Assembly: GCF_006829085.1 (NCBI RefSeq)
Contig: NZ_BJTC01000008.1
Span: 124,001 to 188,000 of the forward strand
Source: Chryseobacterium sp. ON_d1
GTDB lineage: Bacteria > Bacteroidota > Bacteroidia > Flavobacteriales > Weeksellaceae
Reading direction: 5' to 3'
DNA: 64,000 nt
The notes beneath the pieces are model-generated. The model did not search any database. It saw nothing but the letters and a program-made list of their open reading frames with translations, and had not been told where the DNA came from. Both the position numbers and the translations under genes were made by a program. This document shows positions 25,291-33,746 of the stretch, piece by piece; position 1 is the first letter of the stretch, and each line of letters opens with the position of its first letter.

Positions 25291-27285
25291 ATGAAGAGAT
25301 CATTATGTCTTCTCTATATTCTAATCCAAGTTACATTACAGGCCCAGGGACTATTTCCGCTTAATGAAAAGAAATATATTGACAGCCTGAAGCTTTCTGT
25401 GAATAATGATCCCAACAATATAACTAAAGCTAATGCTTATTTTCTGCTGTCGAGCTATTATAAAAGCATAGATACCATTGCAAGCAAAAAATACCTGGAA
25501 AATGGTAAAAAGTTTGGAGGGACAGATCTCTTCACAGAAGCCGTCTATTATTATTACGAAGGACAATATGAACAGGATCTGAACAAAGAAAAGGCCTCGA
25601 TATCATTTCAGAAAGCTATTAATGCACTATCTAAGCTTAAAGGTCAAAAAGCAGCTCTCTATCTCGCTTTATGCTGGTATAGTTATGGAATTTTACAGAA
25701 AAATAAAGAAGGATATCCTTTTCTGATCAAAACCATGCTTGAAAAAAGTATTCCTACTGCTGAAAAGTATGGTGAAGGCAAGGTATTAGGATTCCTGTAT
25801 GCTCAGCTCGCTCTGATGTTTACGTATAACGCTGAGTTTGAAAAAGCAGGCAGATATAATGAAAAAGCCCTTCAGATTCTTGAAAGAAAAGAGCCTAACT
25901 CTACTGAACTATTCTATGCCTATCTTAATACAAGCAGTAATTATTGTTACCAGGCAAAATGCAGTATGGGAAAACAATTTCTGGATAAGGCAGGAAATAT
26001 GGTACGTCCTTATCCAGACTCTTCTTCCAATACTTTTTATTATTATAACAGAGCATTATATTTCATTGGCGTTCAACAACATGAAGAAGCCCTGCAGACT
26101 ATTGAAAAAGGGTTATTTTATGCTAAAAAATTTCATCAGAAACTGCAGATGCAGATGTTTTACTTTCATAAATATGACATTTTTAAAAAGCTGAAAAGAT
26201 ATGCTGAAGCCAAGAACCTTCTGGAAGAAATTCTGGCAGAAAAAACACTTGCACAGGATCTGAACAACCGGAAAACCATTTATAGTCACCTTTCAAGTAT
26301 CAATGAGATTATGGGAAATCTTGACGATGCCTTATCATGGGAGAAAAAATATTCAAAATTAAATGACAGCCTGAATGCTGAAAATATAAAACTGGAGATC
26401 AATAAACTTGAAACCAGGTTCAACACCTCTGAAAAAGAGAAAAGAATAGCTTTCCTGAACGCTGAGAGGAATCAGAAACAGATGGAAGTCAACCAAAAAA
26501 ACTCTTATCTGTGGGTTCTTAGCCTGATTCTGCTTCTGTTTTTGAGCCTTTTAATCTTCTTATTCGTCATTTACAGAAAGAATAAAACGTTGTCTGAACA
26601 GAAAGAGATCAATCTTCAGCAGAGAATAGAAGATATTAAACAAAAGGAAGAACTATCGCTTACAAAGGCCATTCTTGAGGGTGAGGAAAGAGAAAGAGAA
26701 CGTGTTGCCAGAGACCTTCATGATGGCCTTGGCGGAATGCTTGCAGGAGTGAAGATCAACTTTTCTACATGGTCTTCCAATCATCTGAACCCCGAAAAAG
26801 ATCAGGAATTTTATAAGATTCTGGGCCAGCTGGACAACTCTGTAAGTGAACTCCGGCATGTAGCCAGAAACCTTATGCCGGAATCACTGCTTAATTTTGG
26901 CTTGGAAACCGCATTGCATGACTTATGTGAATTTTACAGCAGAAAAAACCTTGAGATTGATTTTCAGGCTATCAGCATTGATAAAACATTACCTTTGAAT
27001 ATCCAGCTTAATATTTACAGGATTATACAGGAACTGTTGGCCAATGCTGTAAAACATGCAGAGGCAACCAATATTTTACTACAATGCTCCCAATCCGGAG
27101 AAAACATTCTGATCACTATTGAAGATAACGGAAAAGGGTTCGATAAAAACATAGAAAATACCTCCCAAAGTATGGGACTCCGCAACCTGAAGAACAGGGT
27201 CAATTACCTGAAAGGAAAAATGGAGATCAATTCTGATCATCAGGGAACAACAATTAATATAGAACTCAACACCAATGGAGAATGA
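25291..27285 (+). CDS. TPR-containing sensor histidine kinase, NarL-pair type (HisKA_3)
   Basis: A 664-residue kinase: signal peptide (MKRSLCLLYILIQVTLQAQ), exported TPR array (about 40-380), coiled coil, one membrane helix (about 405-430, LWVLSLILLLFLSLLIFLFVIY), then a HisKA_3 dimerisation domain with RVARDLHDGLGGML (phospho-acceptor H477) and an ATPase domain with IQELLANAVKHAE, IEDNGKGFD and MGLRNLKNRV. The start at ATG 25291 was chosen because it begins the signal peptide; the longer frame adds 11 residues. Its stop overlaps the following response-regulator gene by 11 bp, so the two form a co-translated two-component pair. Stimulus unknown. Confidence 0.94.
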   Translation: MKRSLCLLYILIQVTLQAQGLFPLNEKKYIDSLKLSVNNDPNNITKANAYFLLSSYYKSIDTIASKKYLENGKKFGGTDLFTEAVYYYYEGQYEQDLNKEKASISFQKAINALSKLKGQKAALYLALCWYSYGILQKNKEGYPFLIKTMLEKSIPTAEKYGEGKVLGFLYAQLALMFTYNAEFEKAGRYNEKALQILERKEPNSTELFYAYLNTSSNYCYQAKCSMGKQFLDKAGNMVRPYPDSSSNTFYYYNRALYFIGVQQHEEALQTIEKGLFYAKKFHQKLQMQMFYFHKYDIFKKLKRYAEAKNLLEEILAEKTLAQDLNNRKTIYSHLSSINEIMGNLDDALSWEKKYSKLNDSLNAENIKLEINKLETRFNTSEKEKRIAFLNAERNQKQMEVNQKNSYLWVLSLILLLFLSLLIFLFVIYRKNKTLSEQKEINLQQRIEDIKQKEELSLTKAILEGEERERERVARDLHDGLGGMLAGVKINFSTWSSNHLNPEKDQEFYKILGQLDNSVSELRHVARNLMPESLLNFGLETALHDLCEFYSRKNLEIDFQAISIDKTLPLNIQLNIYRIIQELLANAVKHAEATNILLQCSQSGENILITIEDNGKGFDKNIENTSQSMGLRNLKNRVNYLKGKMEINSDHQGTTINIELNTNGE

Positions 27286-27913
27286 AAAAATAAATATTGT
27301 CATCGTAGACGATCATCCCATCGTCATTGAAGGACTGAGAATGATGCTGAACAGCCAGTCTTTTTTTAATGTAGCAGGAAGTTTTGCATCCGGCGCAGAA
27401 ACCCTCAGCTTTATCCGTTCACAAATGACAGATATTGTTCTTCTGGATATCACTTTACCGGATGCGAACGGAACAGAACTGTGTAGAGATATAAAAAAAA
27501 TATCCCCTCATACTTCAGTCATTATGTTCAGTAACCGGTCTGAGCGAAGCATTATCATGCAGTCTATACAAAACGGTGCCAGCGGTTATCTTCTTAAGAA
27601 CACTTCTATTGACGAGCTTGTGGTATGCATAAGAGGAGCTCTTTCCGGTGATATTGTTTTTTGTAATGAAACCAAGCAGATCATCAGCCGCCCATCTCAA
27701 AATGATCTTCCTATTCCAAGACTGACAAAAAGGGAAAAGCAGATCCTGCAGATGGTAGCTCAGGGAAAAACGAGCAGTGTAATTGCTGAAGAGCTGTTTT
27801 TAAGCCCTCTCACTGTAGATACCCACCGAAAGAATCTTCTTCAGAAATTTCAGGCAAAGAATTCAACTGAACTTATCAACAGAGCTATTCAGCAGCGCAT
27901 GATTGAAGAATAA
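27275..27913 (+). CDS. NarL/FixJ family response regulator
   Basis: A 212-residue regulator. The receiver domain (1-120) has D12/D13, phospho-acceptor D58 (IVLLDITLPD), a Ser in the switch position (VIMFSNRSE) and K of YLLKNTS. The LuxR-type helix-turn-helix (about 150-205) reads LTKREKQILQMVAQGKTSSVIAEELFLSPLTVDTHRKNLLQKF. It is translated from within the 3' end of the kinase gene, which ensures joint expression. Confidence 0.95.
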   Translation: MENEKINIVIVDDHPIVIEGLRMMLNSQSFFNVAGSFASGAETLSFIRSQMTDIVLLDITLPDANGTELCRDIKKISPHTSVIMFSNRSERSIIMQSIQNGASGYLLKNTSIDELVVCIRGALSGDIVFCNETKQIISRPSQNDLPIPRLTKREKQILQMVAQGKTSSVIAEELFLSPLTVDTHRKNLLQKFQAKNSTELINRAIQQRMIEE

Positions 27914-27938
27914 AAAAACCGCTTCAAAAGCGGTTTTT
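27914..27938 (+). terminator. Terminator of the NarL-type two-component operon
   Basis: AAAACCGCTT and AAGCGGTTTT form a 10-bp stem with a 3-nt loop and a T run, directly after the stop codon. Confidence 0.9.
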
Positions 27939-27959
27939 ATATATAAACATTAAAATAAT

Positions 27960-28391
27960 TTACGGTTCCAGAAAGCTGTAATCAATAGAAGCAACCAATA
28001 CTCCCTTCCCTTTCTTTTTTACGGTTCTTACAACCTCTCCATCAATATAAAGATTGATTGTCAATTCAGAATTATCATCCGGCATTGAAGCATTAGCATC
28101 AAGGTTCAGCTGTGCCTGACTGGAGTTCACAAAGAATTCTCCACTTGTCCATGGTGAAGTTATAGGTGACTGTGGAGTATTGTATATCGTATTCTGAGTG
28201 GTACCTACCTGGGTAACAACACTAATGATGCTCCCACCTGAGGTTGTCTTCACTTCAAATTGAACTACGTGATCCTGAAATTCCTCATCGTCATCTTTTT
28301 TACAAGAACTGACAACAGTAATGACAGAAAATAATAAAACGAATAAAAAAGAAAGTCTAAGTAAACTTTTTGAATTGTAAAATTGCTTCAT
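27960..28391 (-). CDS. Small lipoprotein, MmpS-like C-terminal region
   Basis: A 143-residue lipoprotein. The signal segment LRLSFLFVLLFSVITVVSSC ends in a lipobox cysteine followed by KKDDDEE, a usual surface- or outer-membrane-retention context in Flavobacteriia. The mature domain (VVQFEVKTTSGGSIISVVTQV...WTSGEFFV...AQLNLDANAS...LTINLYIDGEVVRTV) has the strand order of MmpS-type transport accessory proteins, which is a resemblance I infer from pattern only. Start at ATG 28391, which leaves a standard signal peptide; the longer frame adds 26 AT-rich residues. Confidence 0.75.
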   Translation of the reverse strand: MKQFYNSKSLLRLSFLFVLLFSVITVVSSCKKDDDEEFQDHVVQFEVKTTSGGSIISVVTQVGTTQNTIYNTPQSPITSPWTSGEFFVNSSQAQLNLDANASMPDDNSELTINLYIDGEVVRTVKKKGKGVLVASIDYSFLEP

Positions 28392-28625
28392 TTCTCCAAA
28401 TAGATTTTTTAATGTTTCAAATATAAGTTTTTTATTAATATAAAAATAACTTTTATGAAAATTTTCCAATAAAGATTTCCAAATAATATCAAATCAATAA
28501 AAAATATAAAACCATTTTAAAATTCAAAAATACAGCCCAAAGAATCAATCTTTACACATCAGTCATCATACGGCTGAAGTTCATTGTACGAGTAATAAAA
28601 GTTAAGATTCTGAGTGTAATTTAAT

Positions 28626-28633
28626 TATATTTG
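28626..28633 (+). promoter_or_regulatory. -7 box (TATATTTG) 4 bp before the hydrolase start codon
   Basis: Exact TAnnTTTG match ending 4 bp before the ATG at 28638. If used, the transcript would begin at or inside the start codon. Confidence 0.4.
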
Positions 28634-28637
28634 CTGT

Positions 28638-29276
28638 ATGAATTTAGATTATCTAGTAAGAGAGCCGGAAAATATTACCCCTAATACCCCTATTCTTTTT
28701 ATGCTTCATGGCTACGGCAGCAATGAGCAGGATCTTTTCAGCTTCAGGGAAACCCTTCCCAATGACTGGATCATTGTCAGCTTCAGAGCTCCACGTGATA
28801 CTCAGTTTGAAGGATATTCATGGTATGATATTAACTTCAATGATCCTGAAAATTTTATTGATGTTTCACAGGCAAAAGAATCTCTCAATGCCGTTTTGGA
28901 AAATATATTAAAGATCATCAACCACTATGGTCTGATGGAAAGCAAAGCTCATCTGTGCGGCTTCAGCCAGGGAGGAATATTGTGCTATGCTTTAGCCTTA
29001 AAACATCCGGAGCTTTTCAATCGTGTTGCCTGCCTTAGCAGTTATCCTGAGGATAAAATTCTTGACGGGATTGTAAAGGATAAAAAGAAATTGGAAGGAC
29101 TTCATTTCTTCATTTCACATGGAACTGATGATGCAGTAATTCCGCTTGAATGGGGAAGAAAAGCCGCAGATCTCCTTTATGACCTCAGCTGCTATTTTTC
29201 TTTCAGGGAATATATGAGTGGACATGGTGTCAATCAGAAGAATTATATGGATCTGATGGAATTTTTCTCCAAGTAA
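28638..29276 (+). CDS. Alpha/beta hydrolase of the phospholipase/carboxylesterase family
   Basis: A 212-residue serine hydrolase (YpfH/Est-like). The oxyanion motif MLHGYGSNEQDL is at 22-33, the nucleophile elbow GFSQGG at 108-113 (S110), the acid is in GTDDAVIP at about 162-169, and the histidine is H196 in SGHGVN. No signal peptide, so cytoplasmic. Natural substrate unknown; relatives cleave short-chain acyl esters. The upstream -7 box sits unusually close to the ATG. Confidence 0.93.
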   Translation: MNLDYLVREPENITPNTPILFMLHGYGSNEQDLFSFRETLPNDWIIVSFRAPRDTQFEGYSWYDINFNDPENFIDVSQAKESLNAVLENILKIINHYGLMESKAHLCGFSQGGILCYALALKHPELFNRVACLSSYPEDKILDGIVKDKKKLEGLHFFISHGTDDAVIPLEWGRKAADLLYDLSCYFSFREYMSGHGVNQKNYMDLMEFFSK

Positions 29277-29326
29277 ACAGATTTATCCAAAAAAACATTT
29301 TACACTGCTTTATTGCAATAGATATG

Positions 29327-29354
29327 AACATTCCAGCTTTTGGGATGTTTTTTT
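29327..29354 (+). terminator. Terminator after the alpha/beta hydrolase
   Basis: AACATTCC and GGGATGTT pair with one wobble around a 7-nt loop, followed by TTTTTT. Confidence 0.8.
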
Positions 29355-29388
29355 ATTATTATATTGATAATTTCACTAAATTCAGTAA

Positions 29389-30708
29389 ATGAAATTTAAA
29401 TTGCTTTTACTGGTATTAATTCTAAGCATTTTTATAAATGCCCAGAACTCTTTTGAATTGATTAATACTAAAAAAGCAGTTATTCCTTTTAAGTTCATCA
29501 ATAACCTGATCTTTATCCCCATTAATGTGAATGGTGCCGAGCTTACCTTTCTGCTGGACACAGGGGTTTCTGAAACTATTCTTTTCAGCCTGGAAAACAA
29601 GGAAATTAAGCTGAGTAACGTTGAGAAAATGAAATTCTCAGGGCTTGGAGGCAGCGTAAGTATTGACGGTTTAAAGTCTGAACGTAATACAGGTAAAATA
29701 GGAGAAGAAATTATTAATACTTCTATGTCTATCTATATTATTCTTGATGAGGAATTCAATATTTCATCCCATGTAGGAATTCCTGTAAACGGTGTCATTG
29801 GATATCATTTTTTTAAAGATCATCCCGTCTATATAGATTACTCATCAAAAAAAATAACAATCTATGAAAATGCTGATCTTCTGAAAAAGAAGACCAAAAG
29901 ATTTGAAGAATTTGCTATCACTATTGAAAAAGATAAGCCCTATCTGCAAGCAGATGTAGAAATGACCAATGAAAAGAAAGACTCAAAACTAATGATTGAT
30001 CTTGGCAACAGTGATGCGATATGGCTCTTTCCTACCCTGATTAAAAATTTTGTTTATAACAGACCCAATATTGATGACTTTCTGGGACGTGGATTCAATG
30101 GAGATATTTATGGAAAAAGAAGCCGAATTCACAATTTTTATCTTGGAAATTTTAAATTTGAGAAACCTCTTACCGCTATGCCGGATGAATTTTCCATTCA
30201 GCATGTTAATCTAGTAGAAAACAGAAAAGGATCTGTAGGAAATGAAATTATGCGTCGGTTTACAGTTATTTTTGATTATACCAATCAAAAGTTATACCTC
30301 AGAAAAAACAGATTTTTTGATGATCCTTTTCATTTCAATATGAGTGGGCTTGATTTCAGACAGGATGGACTGGAATGGCAGGAAGACAGGGTAAAAATTG
30401 AAACCCAAAAATCTGCTATGGTATCTGCTGAGGTTTACAAAGATGCGTTTCAGTATAAATTCAGCTTAAAACCTATATTTTCTATTTCCGGGGTAAGAAA
30501 AGATTCCCCTGCTTATGAAGCAGGCCTGAAAAAGGATGATAAAGTACTCAGCATCAACGGAGAAAAAACGTCTGATATGACCTTGGAAAAGATCGTAGAA
30601 TTAATGAAATCCAATGAAGGCCGAAATATTACCATGGTCATTAGAAGAAAAAATGAAGAACTGACATTTCGCTTCGCCCTTGAAGACCCGATCCCTTATC
30701 AAGAATAA
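29389..30708 (+). CDS. Retropepsin-like aspartyl protease with C-terminal PDZ domain
   Basis: A 439-residue exported protein. Signal peptide MKFKLLLLVLILSIFINAQ; first aspartyl lobe with LTFLLDTGVSETILFS (active-site D57); second lobe with LMIDLGNSDAIWLF (the DLG variant of DTG/DSG); then a PDZ domain (about 360-430) with SPAYEAGLKKDDKVLSINGEKT. Bacteroidota have many such clan-AA proteases with PDZ domains, and substrates are not known. The next gene starts 4 bp after the stop, so they are probably one operon. Confidence 0.9.
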   Translation: MKFKLLLLVLILSIFINAQNSFELINTKKAVIPFKFINNLIFIPINVNGAELTFLLDTGVSETILFSLENKEIKLSNVEKMKFSGLGGSVSIDGLKSERNTGKIGEEIINTSMSIYIILDEEFNISSHVGIPVNGVIGYHFFKDHPVYIDYSSKKITIYENADLLKKKTKRFEEFAITIEKDKPYLQADVEMTNEKKDSKLMIDLGNSDAIWLFPTLIKNFVYNRPNIDDFLGRGFNGDIYGKRSRIHNFYLGNFKFEKPLTAMPDEFSIQHVNLVENRKGSVGNEIMRRFTVIFDYTNQKLYLRKNRFFDDPFHFNMSGLDFRQDGLEWQEDRVKIETQKSAMVSAEVYKDAFQYKFSLKPIFSISGVRKDSPAYEAGLKKDDKVLSINGEKTSDMTLEKIVELMKSNEGRNITMVIRRKNEELTFRFALEDPIPYQE

Positions 30709-30712
30709 TATT

Positions 30713-31240
30713 ATGAAAACTGAAGAAACAACCTTAGACAGAATAAGAACCCGCCCGAGATTTAAAATGTTTACTCATCTTACCAAAGAAGAGTATGCTG
30801 AAAATCTGAAAAAATATATGTCAGAACATAAAGATGAATTTTCAGGCAATATCAATAAAGAAGTTGCTACCATCTGGGTCGCAACGGAAGAAGATAATTA
30901 CTGGAAACCCCGTCTTGCATTACGGGTAGAAATTGAAGATGAAGATACGGTAATACGGGGAATATTCGGACCAAGTTCTGCGGTGTGGACATTCTTCATG
31001 TTTCTTTATTTTACCTTTTCTATTCTCTGGATGACCTTCTTTACCATGTATTATGTGGAAAAACAAATAAAAAGCGCTGAATACCCCTGGGCACTGAGCG
31101 CTTCTTTTGTCATGTTATTTTTTATACTTCTTACTTATATCGCTGCAAGATTCGGGCAGCACAAAGGAAAAGCAGAAATGCTTAAGCTGAGAAAGTTTGC
31201 TGAAGAATCTACCTTACAGTTTGAAAAGAAAATCAATTAG
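30713..31240 (+). CDS. Membrane protein of unknown function with two C-terminal helices
   Basis: A 175-residue protein. A soluble N-terminal half (TRPRFKMFTHLTKEEYAENLKKYM, then IWVATEEDNYWKPRLALRVEIED) precedes two membrane helices (about 92-115 and 127-148) and a charged C-terminus. I do not recognise the family. Start at ATG 30713, 4 bp behind the aspartyl protease gene; the longer frame overlaps that gene. Its stop overlaps the end of the convergent L,D-transpeptidase gene by 8 bp. Confidence 0.7.
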   Translation: MKTEETTLDRIRTRPRFKMFTHLTKEEYAENLKKYMSEHKDEFSGNINKEVATIWVATEEDNYWKPRLALRVEIEDEDTVIRGIFGPSSAVWTFFMFLYFTFSILWMTFFTMYYVEKQIKSAEYPWALSASFVMLFFILLTYIAARFGQHKGKAEMLKLRKFAEESTLQFEKKIN

Positions 31241-32276
31241 ACTGCGGTTCCAAAGGTTTCTCATTCTGTACAGGAGCAGTCATTGCTTTTGCCGTTTTGA
31301 TAGAGTCGGCTACTTTTTCTCTGTTGCTTTGTTCCTTCAGCATTTTCGGAACCTCAGGCTCTAAAAGTTTTGTCAGTTCTTCAACAGATATATTGTTGGC
31401 ATTAGGATCATCCAGAAGCTTTCTCCATGGTTTTCTTCCTCCCCAGTTATAATCTCCAAATACCATTACTGCAGTACCCCTTGCTTTGGTAGTAGCCCCA
31501 CCAGGATTCAGAATCCATGTATCTGCATAAGAATACAGCCACTGGGCATCTTTCCTCAGCAAACGCAGACAGGAGTGTGAAGCAGGATATCCCGGCAGAG
31601 TATATTCATGCCATCCGATTCCTCCTATATTGTGAATATTAAAATTATAAGGAAGTTTCCATTCACTACTCACAGTGGATATTGCCAGTTTCTTTTTCCA
31701 GTTGGCAAACGTAAGCCCTCTTGTTGTCTGAGCTGCTTTTTTCCCCATACTTGTAGGTCCCCATCTCACGAGACTTCCGTTGGAATATACAGCAAAAGCC
31801 TGTATAGGGTATGAAAAGATGACAAACTTTTTCACTCCATTCAATACATCCAGCTGCATTGGAAATGGTGAGTATGACATCAATGTTGTATCTATTTTGG
31901 CAGGAACCACCAATGTATCGGAATTCCACTTACTTTTAGAGTCCAGTCTGTTTAAAGCTAAAATAGCTGTACGCTCCTCAACGCTATACTTTTTGCCGAA
32001 TGCTGCATAAACAGAATCCCGCATTTTTTTATCTTTCGGAAGAACAAAAGCATTATAAAAACCATTCTCCTGCATTACAGGCGGAACAGATTCTTTCTTG
32101 ACTACAGGAACAGAATCTTTCTTTAGAGAATCTTTTTCTGCTTCCTGAGCTTCAGAAGCAGATACAGTATCTTTAAAAGTATCGCTTATTTTTTCTATTT
32201 CTTTTTTACAGGAAACAAGGAAAACAGCGCACAAACATGCATAAAGAAAGGATTTTTTCACAGATATGTTTTTCAT
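31233..32276 (-). CDS. L,D-transpeptidase lipoprotein (YkuD family)
   Basis: A 347-residue envelope lipoprotein: signal and lipobox ending at C23 (CAVFLVSCKK), a charged Lys/Glu/Ser-rich linker (about 30-70), then a YkuD catalytic domain. The active-site stretch HEYTLPGYPASHSCLRL contains H223, H234, nucleophile C236 and R238; the usual SHGC is SHSC here. L,D-transpeptidases form 3-3 peptidoglycan cross-links or attach proteins to meso-diaminopimelate. The C-terminal 60 residues are proline- and charge-rich. Start at ATG 32276 (MKNISVKK), five codons inside the longer frame. Confidence 0.92.
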   Translation of the reverse strand: MKNISVKKSFLYACLCAVFLVSCKKEIEKISDTFKDTVSASEAQEAEKDSLKKDSVPVVKKESVPPVMQENGFYNAFVLPKDKKMRDSVYAAFGKKYSVEERTAILALNRLDSKSKWNSDTLVVPAKIDTTLMSYSPFPMQLDVLNGVKKFVIFSYPIQAFAVYSNGSLVRWGPTSMGKKAAQTTRGLTFANWKKKLAISTVSSEWKLPYNFNIHNIGGIGWHEYTLPGYPASHSCLRLLRKDAQWLYSYADTWILNPGGATTKARGTAVMVFGDYNWGGRKPWRKLLDDPNANNISVEELTKLLEPEVPKMLKEQSNREKVADSIKTAKAMTAPVQNEKPLEPQSN

Positions 32277-32536
32277 AAATAAATCGGCCATTTAGTTTGG
32301 CTACCCAGTACAAATATCAGACCTAAAATTGAATCATAAAAGAGATTGTTAAAAATACCGTAAAAAAACGGAGGCTTTCTCTCTGTAAATGAGGATAATT
32401 AGCTAAAATAAGAATAACCAATCAATATACAAAACCGGAAATCTCTAAAAACTGATCAGAATTTACTCCTTGATCACCTACACATTTTAAGCCAATATTT
32501 AATAATTTGTTAAAGATGCTGTGCCCATATTATCAA

Positions 32537-32544
32537 TAATTTTG
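32537..32544 (+). promoter_or_regulatory. -7 box (TAATTTTG) of the membrane-bound AraC regulator
   Basis: Exact TAnnTTTG match, 17 bp before the ATG at 32562. The rest of the roughly 285-bp gap back to the L,D-transpeptidase gene shows no further feature I can name. Confidence 0.5.
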
Positions 32545-32561
32545 ACAAAATATCAGTTCTC

Positions 32562-33611
32562 ATGTTATACATTATCATGGTAGTTGTACTACAGGCACTT
32601 ATTACGCTTACTCTGCTCATTTCTCTTATCAAAAACAGGGAGTCTGTATTGAATATGCTGTTATTGTATATTGGAATTGTCACCCTGGATATGGGATACG
32701 AATATTTCATTATTCAAAAATTCGGTTATGAATCTGTTCTGTATGAAATTCCGGGAAGCCTTCGTGTTTTCAAAGGTCTTATTTTTCTGTACATCACTAC
32801 CTATTTAATTCATGCAAAATGGAGCGATAAGCTTAAATACCTGATTCTTCCTCTGACACTGGTGGTTATTCATCATGCTATTGCTATTACAGCCAAAATG
32901 CTTGATCTTTCATGGGCAGACCTTGCCATCAGTTCATATAAATCTTATTTTGTTTATTACAGTTACTACTGGCTTGCCTGTCTTCTTTTATGTATTTATT
33001 TACTGACAAAATACCGAAAAAATATTACTCATCCTGCTGCCGGTAATTTCCGTTACCTGGTTTACTATGTATTATCGGGAGTTTTAGCTTTCTGGATGGT
33101 TTACCAGTTGGGATGGGATACGTTGATTTATCAGAAAATCTACAGCCTTCTGTTTCTTTTCCAGTTTGGGTGGATTTTGTACGTTTATATTTTAACATAC
33201 CAACATAAGCTCCAGGAACAGCAAAACACATCACATCTATCCGTACCTAAAGAAACCTATCAGTATAAAGACCTTTCAAAAATAGACTTTGATGCTGTAC
33301 AAACTGCTATCATATCCTTCTATAAGGAGAGTCATGAATATCTGGATGAGGAATTTACGCTAGACCAGCTTGCCAGCCATCTGAGGATAAGCAAAGCGGA
33401 TTTAAGCATCACTTTTAATAAACATCTTCGTTCCAATTTCCATGAATACACCAATAGAAACCGTATTCAGCATTTCAAGCAGATTCTGCTTGAAGATCCT
33501 TCAGCCAGTGTAACAGATCTTGCATTTCAATGTGGTTTTAAATCAAAATCTACTTTTTATAAATATTTTAAAAAGGAATTTGACTGTCTTCCTTCTCAGC
33601 TTGTTCATTAG
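32562..33611 (+). CDS. AraC family regulator with N-terminal multi-helix membrane domain
   Basis: A 349-residue protein whose first 215 residues form about seven membrane helices (IIMVVVLQALITLTLLISLI, MLLLYIGIVTLDMGYEYFII and so on) and whose last 105 residues are an AraC DNA-binding domain (FTLDQLASHLRISKADLSITFNKHL and VTDLAFQCGFKSKSTFYKYFKKEF). Such membrane-tethered AraC regulators are common in Bacteroidota and presumably sense membrane-soluble or periplasmic signals. It precedes the TonB receptor/PI-PLC pair on the same strand (135-bp gap) and may control it; this is inference. Confidence 0.92.
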   Translation: MLYIIMVVVLQALITLTLLISLIKNRESVLNMLLLYIGIVTLDMGYEYFIIQKFGYESVLYEIPGSLRVFKGLIFLYITTYLIHAKWSDKLKYLILPLTLVVIHHAIAITAKMLDLSWADLAISSYKSYFVYYSYYWLACLLLCIYLLTKYRKNITHPAAGNFRYLVYYVLSGVLAFWMVYQLGWDTLIYQKIYSLLFLFQFGWILYVYILTYQHKLQEQQNTSHLSVPKETYQYKDLSKIDFDAVQTAIISFYKESHEYLDEEFTLDQLASHLRISKADLSITFNKHLRSNFHEYTNRNRIQHFKQILLEDPSASVTDLAFQCGFKSKSTFYKYFKKEFDCLPSQLVH

Positions 33612-33746
33612 TTACAATTATTTAATATTAGCAACTTACTGATTTACAATTCAGTTCATCTCGAACTCAAGAGAAACAGTTGGATAAAATTTAAATGAAC
33701 CAAAACTTTTGCAGGAGCCGACATCTTTGCATCAAACTTTATAAGG

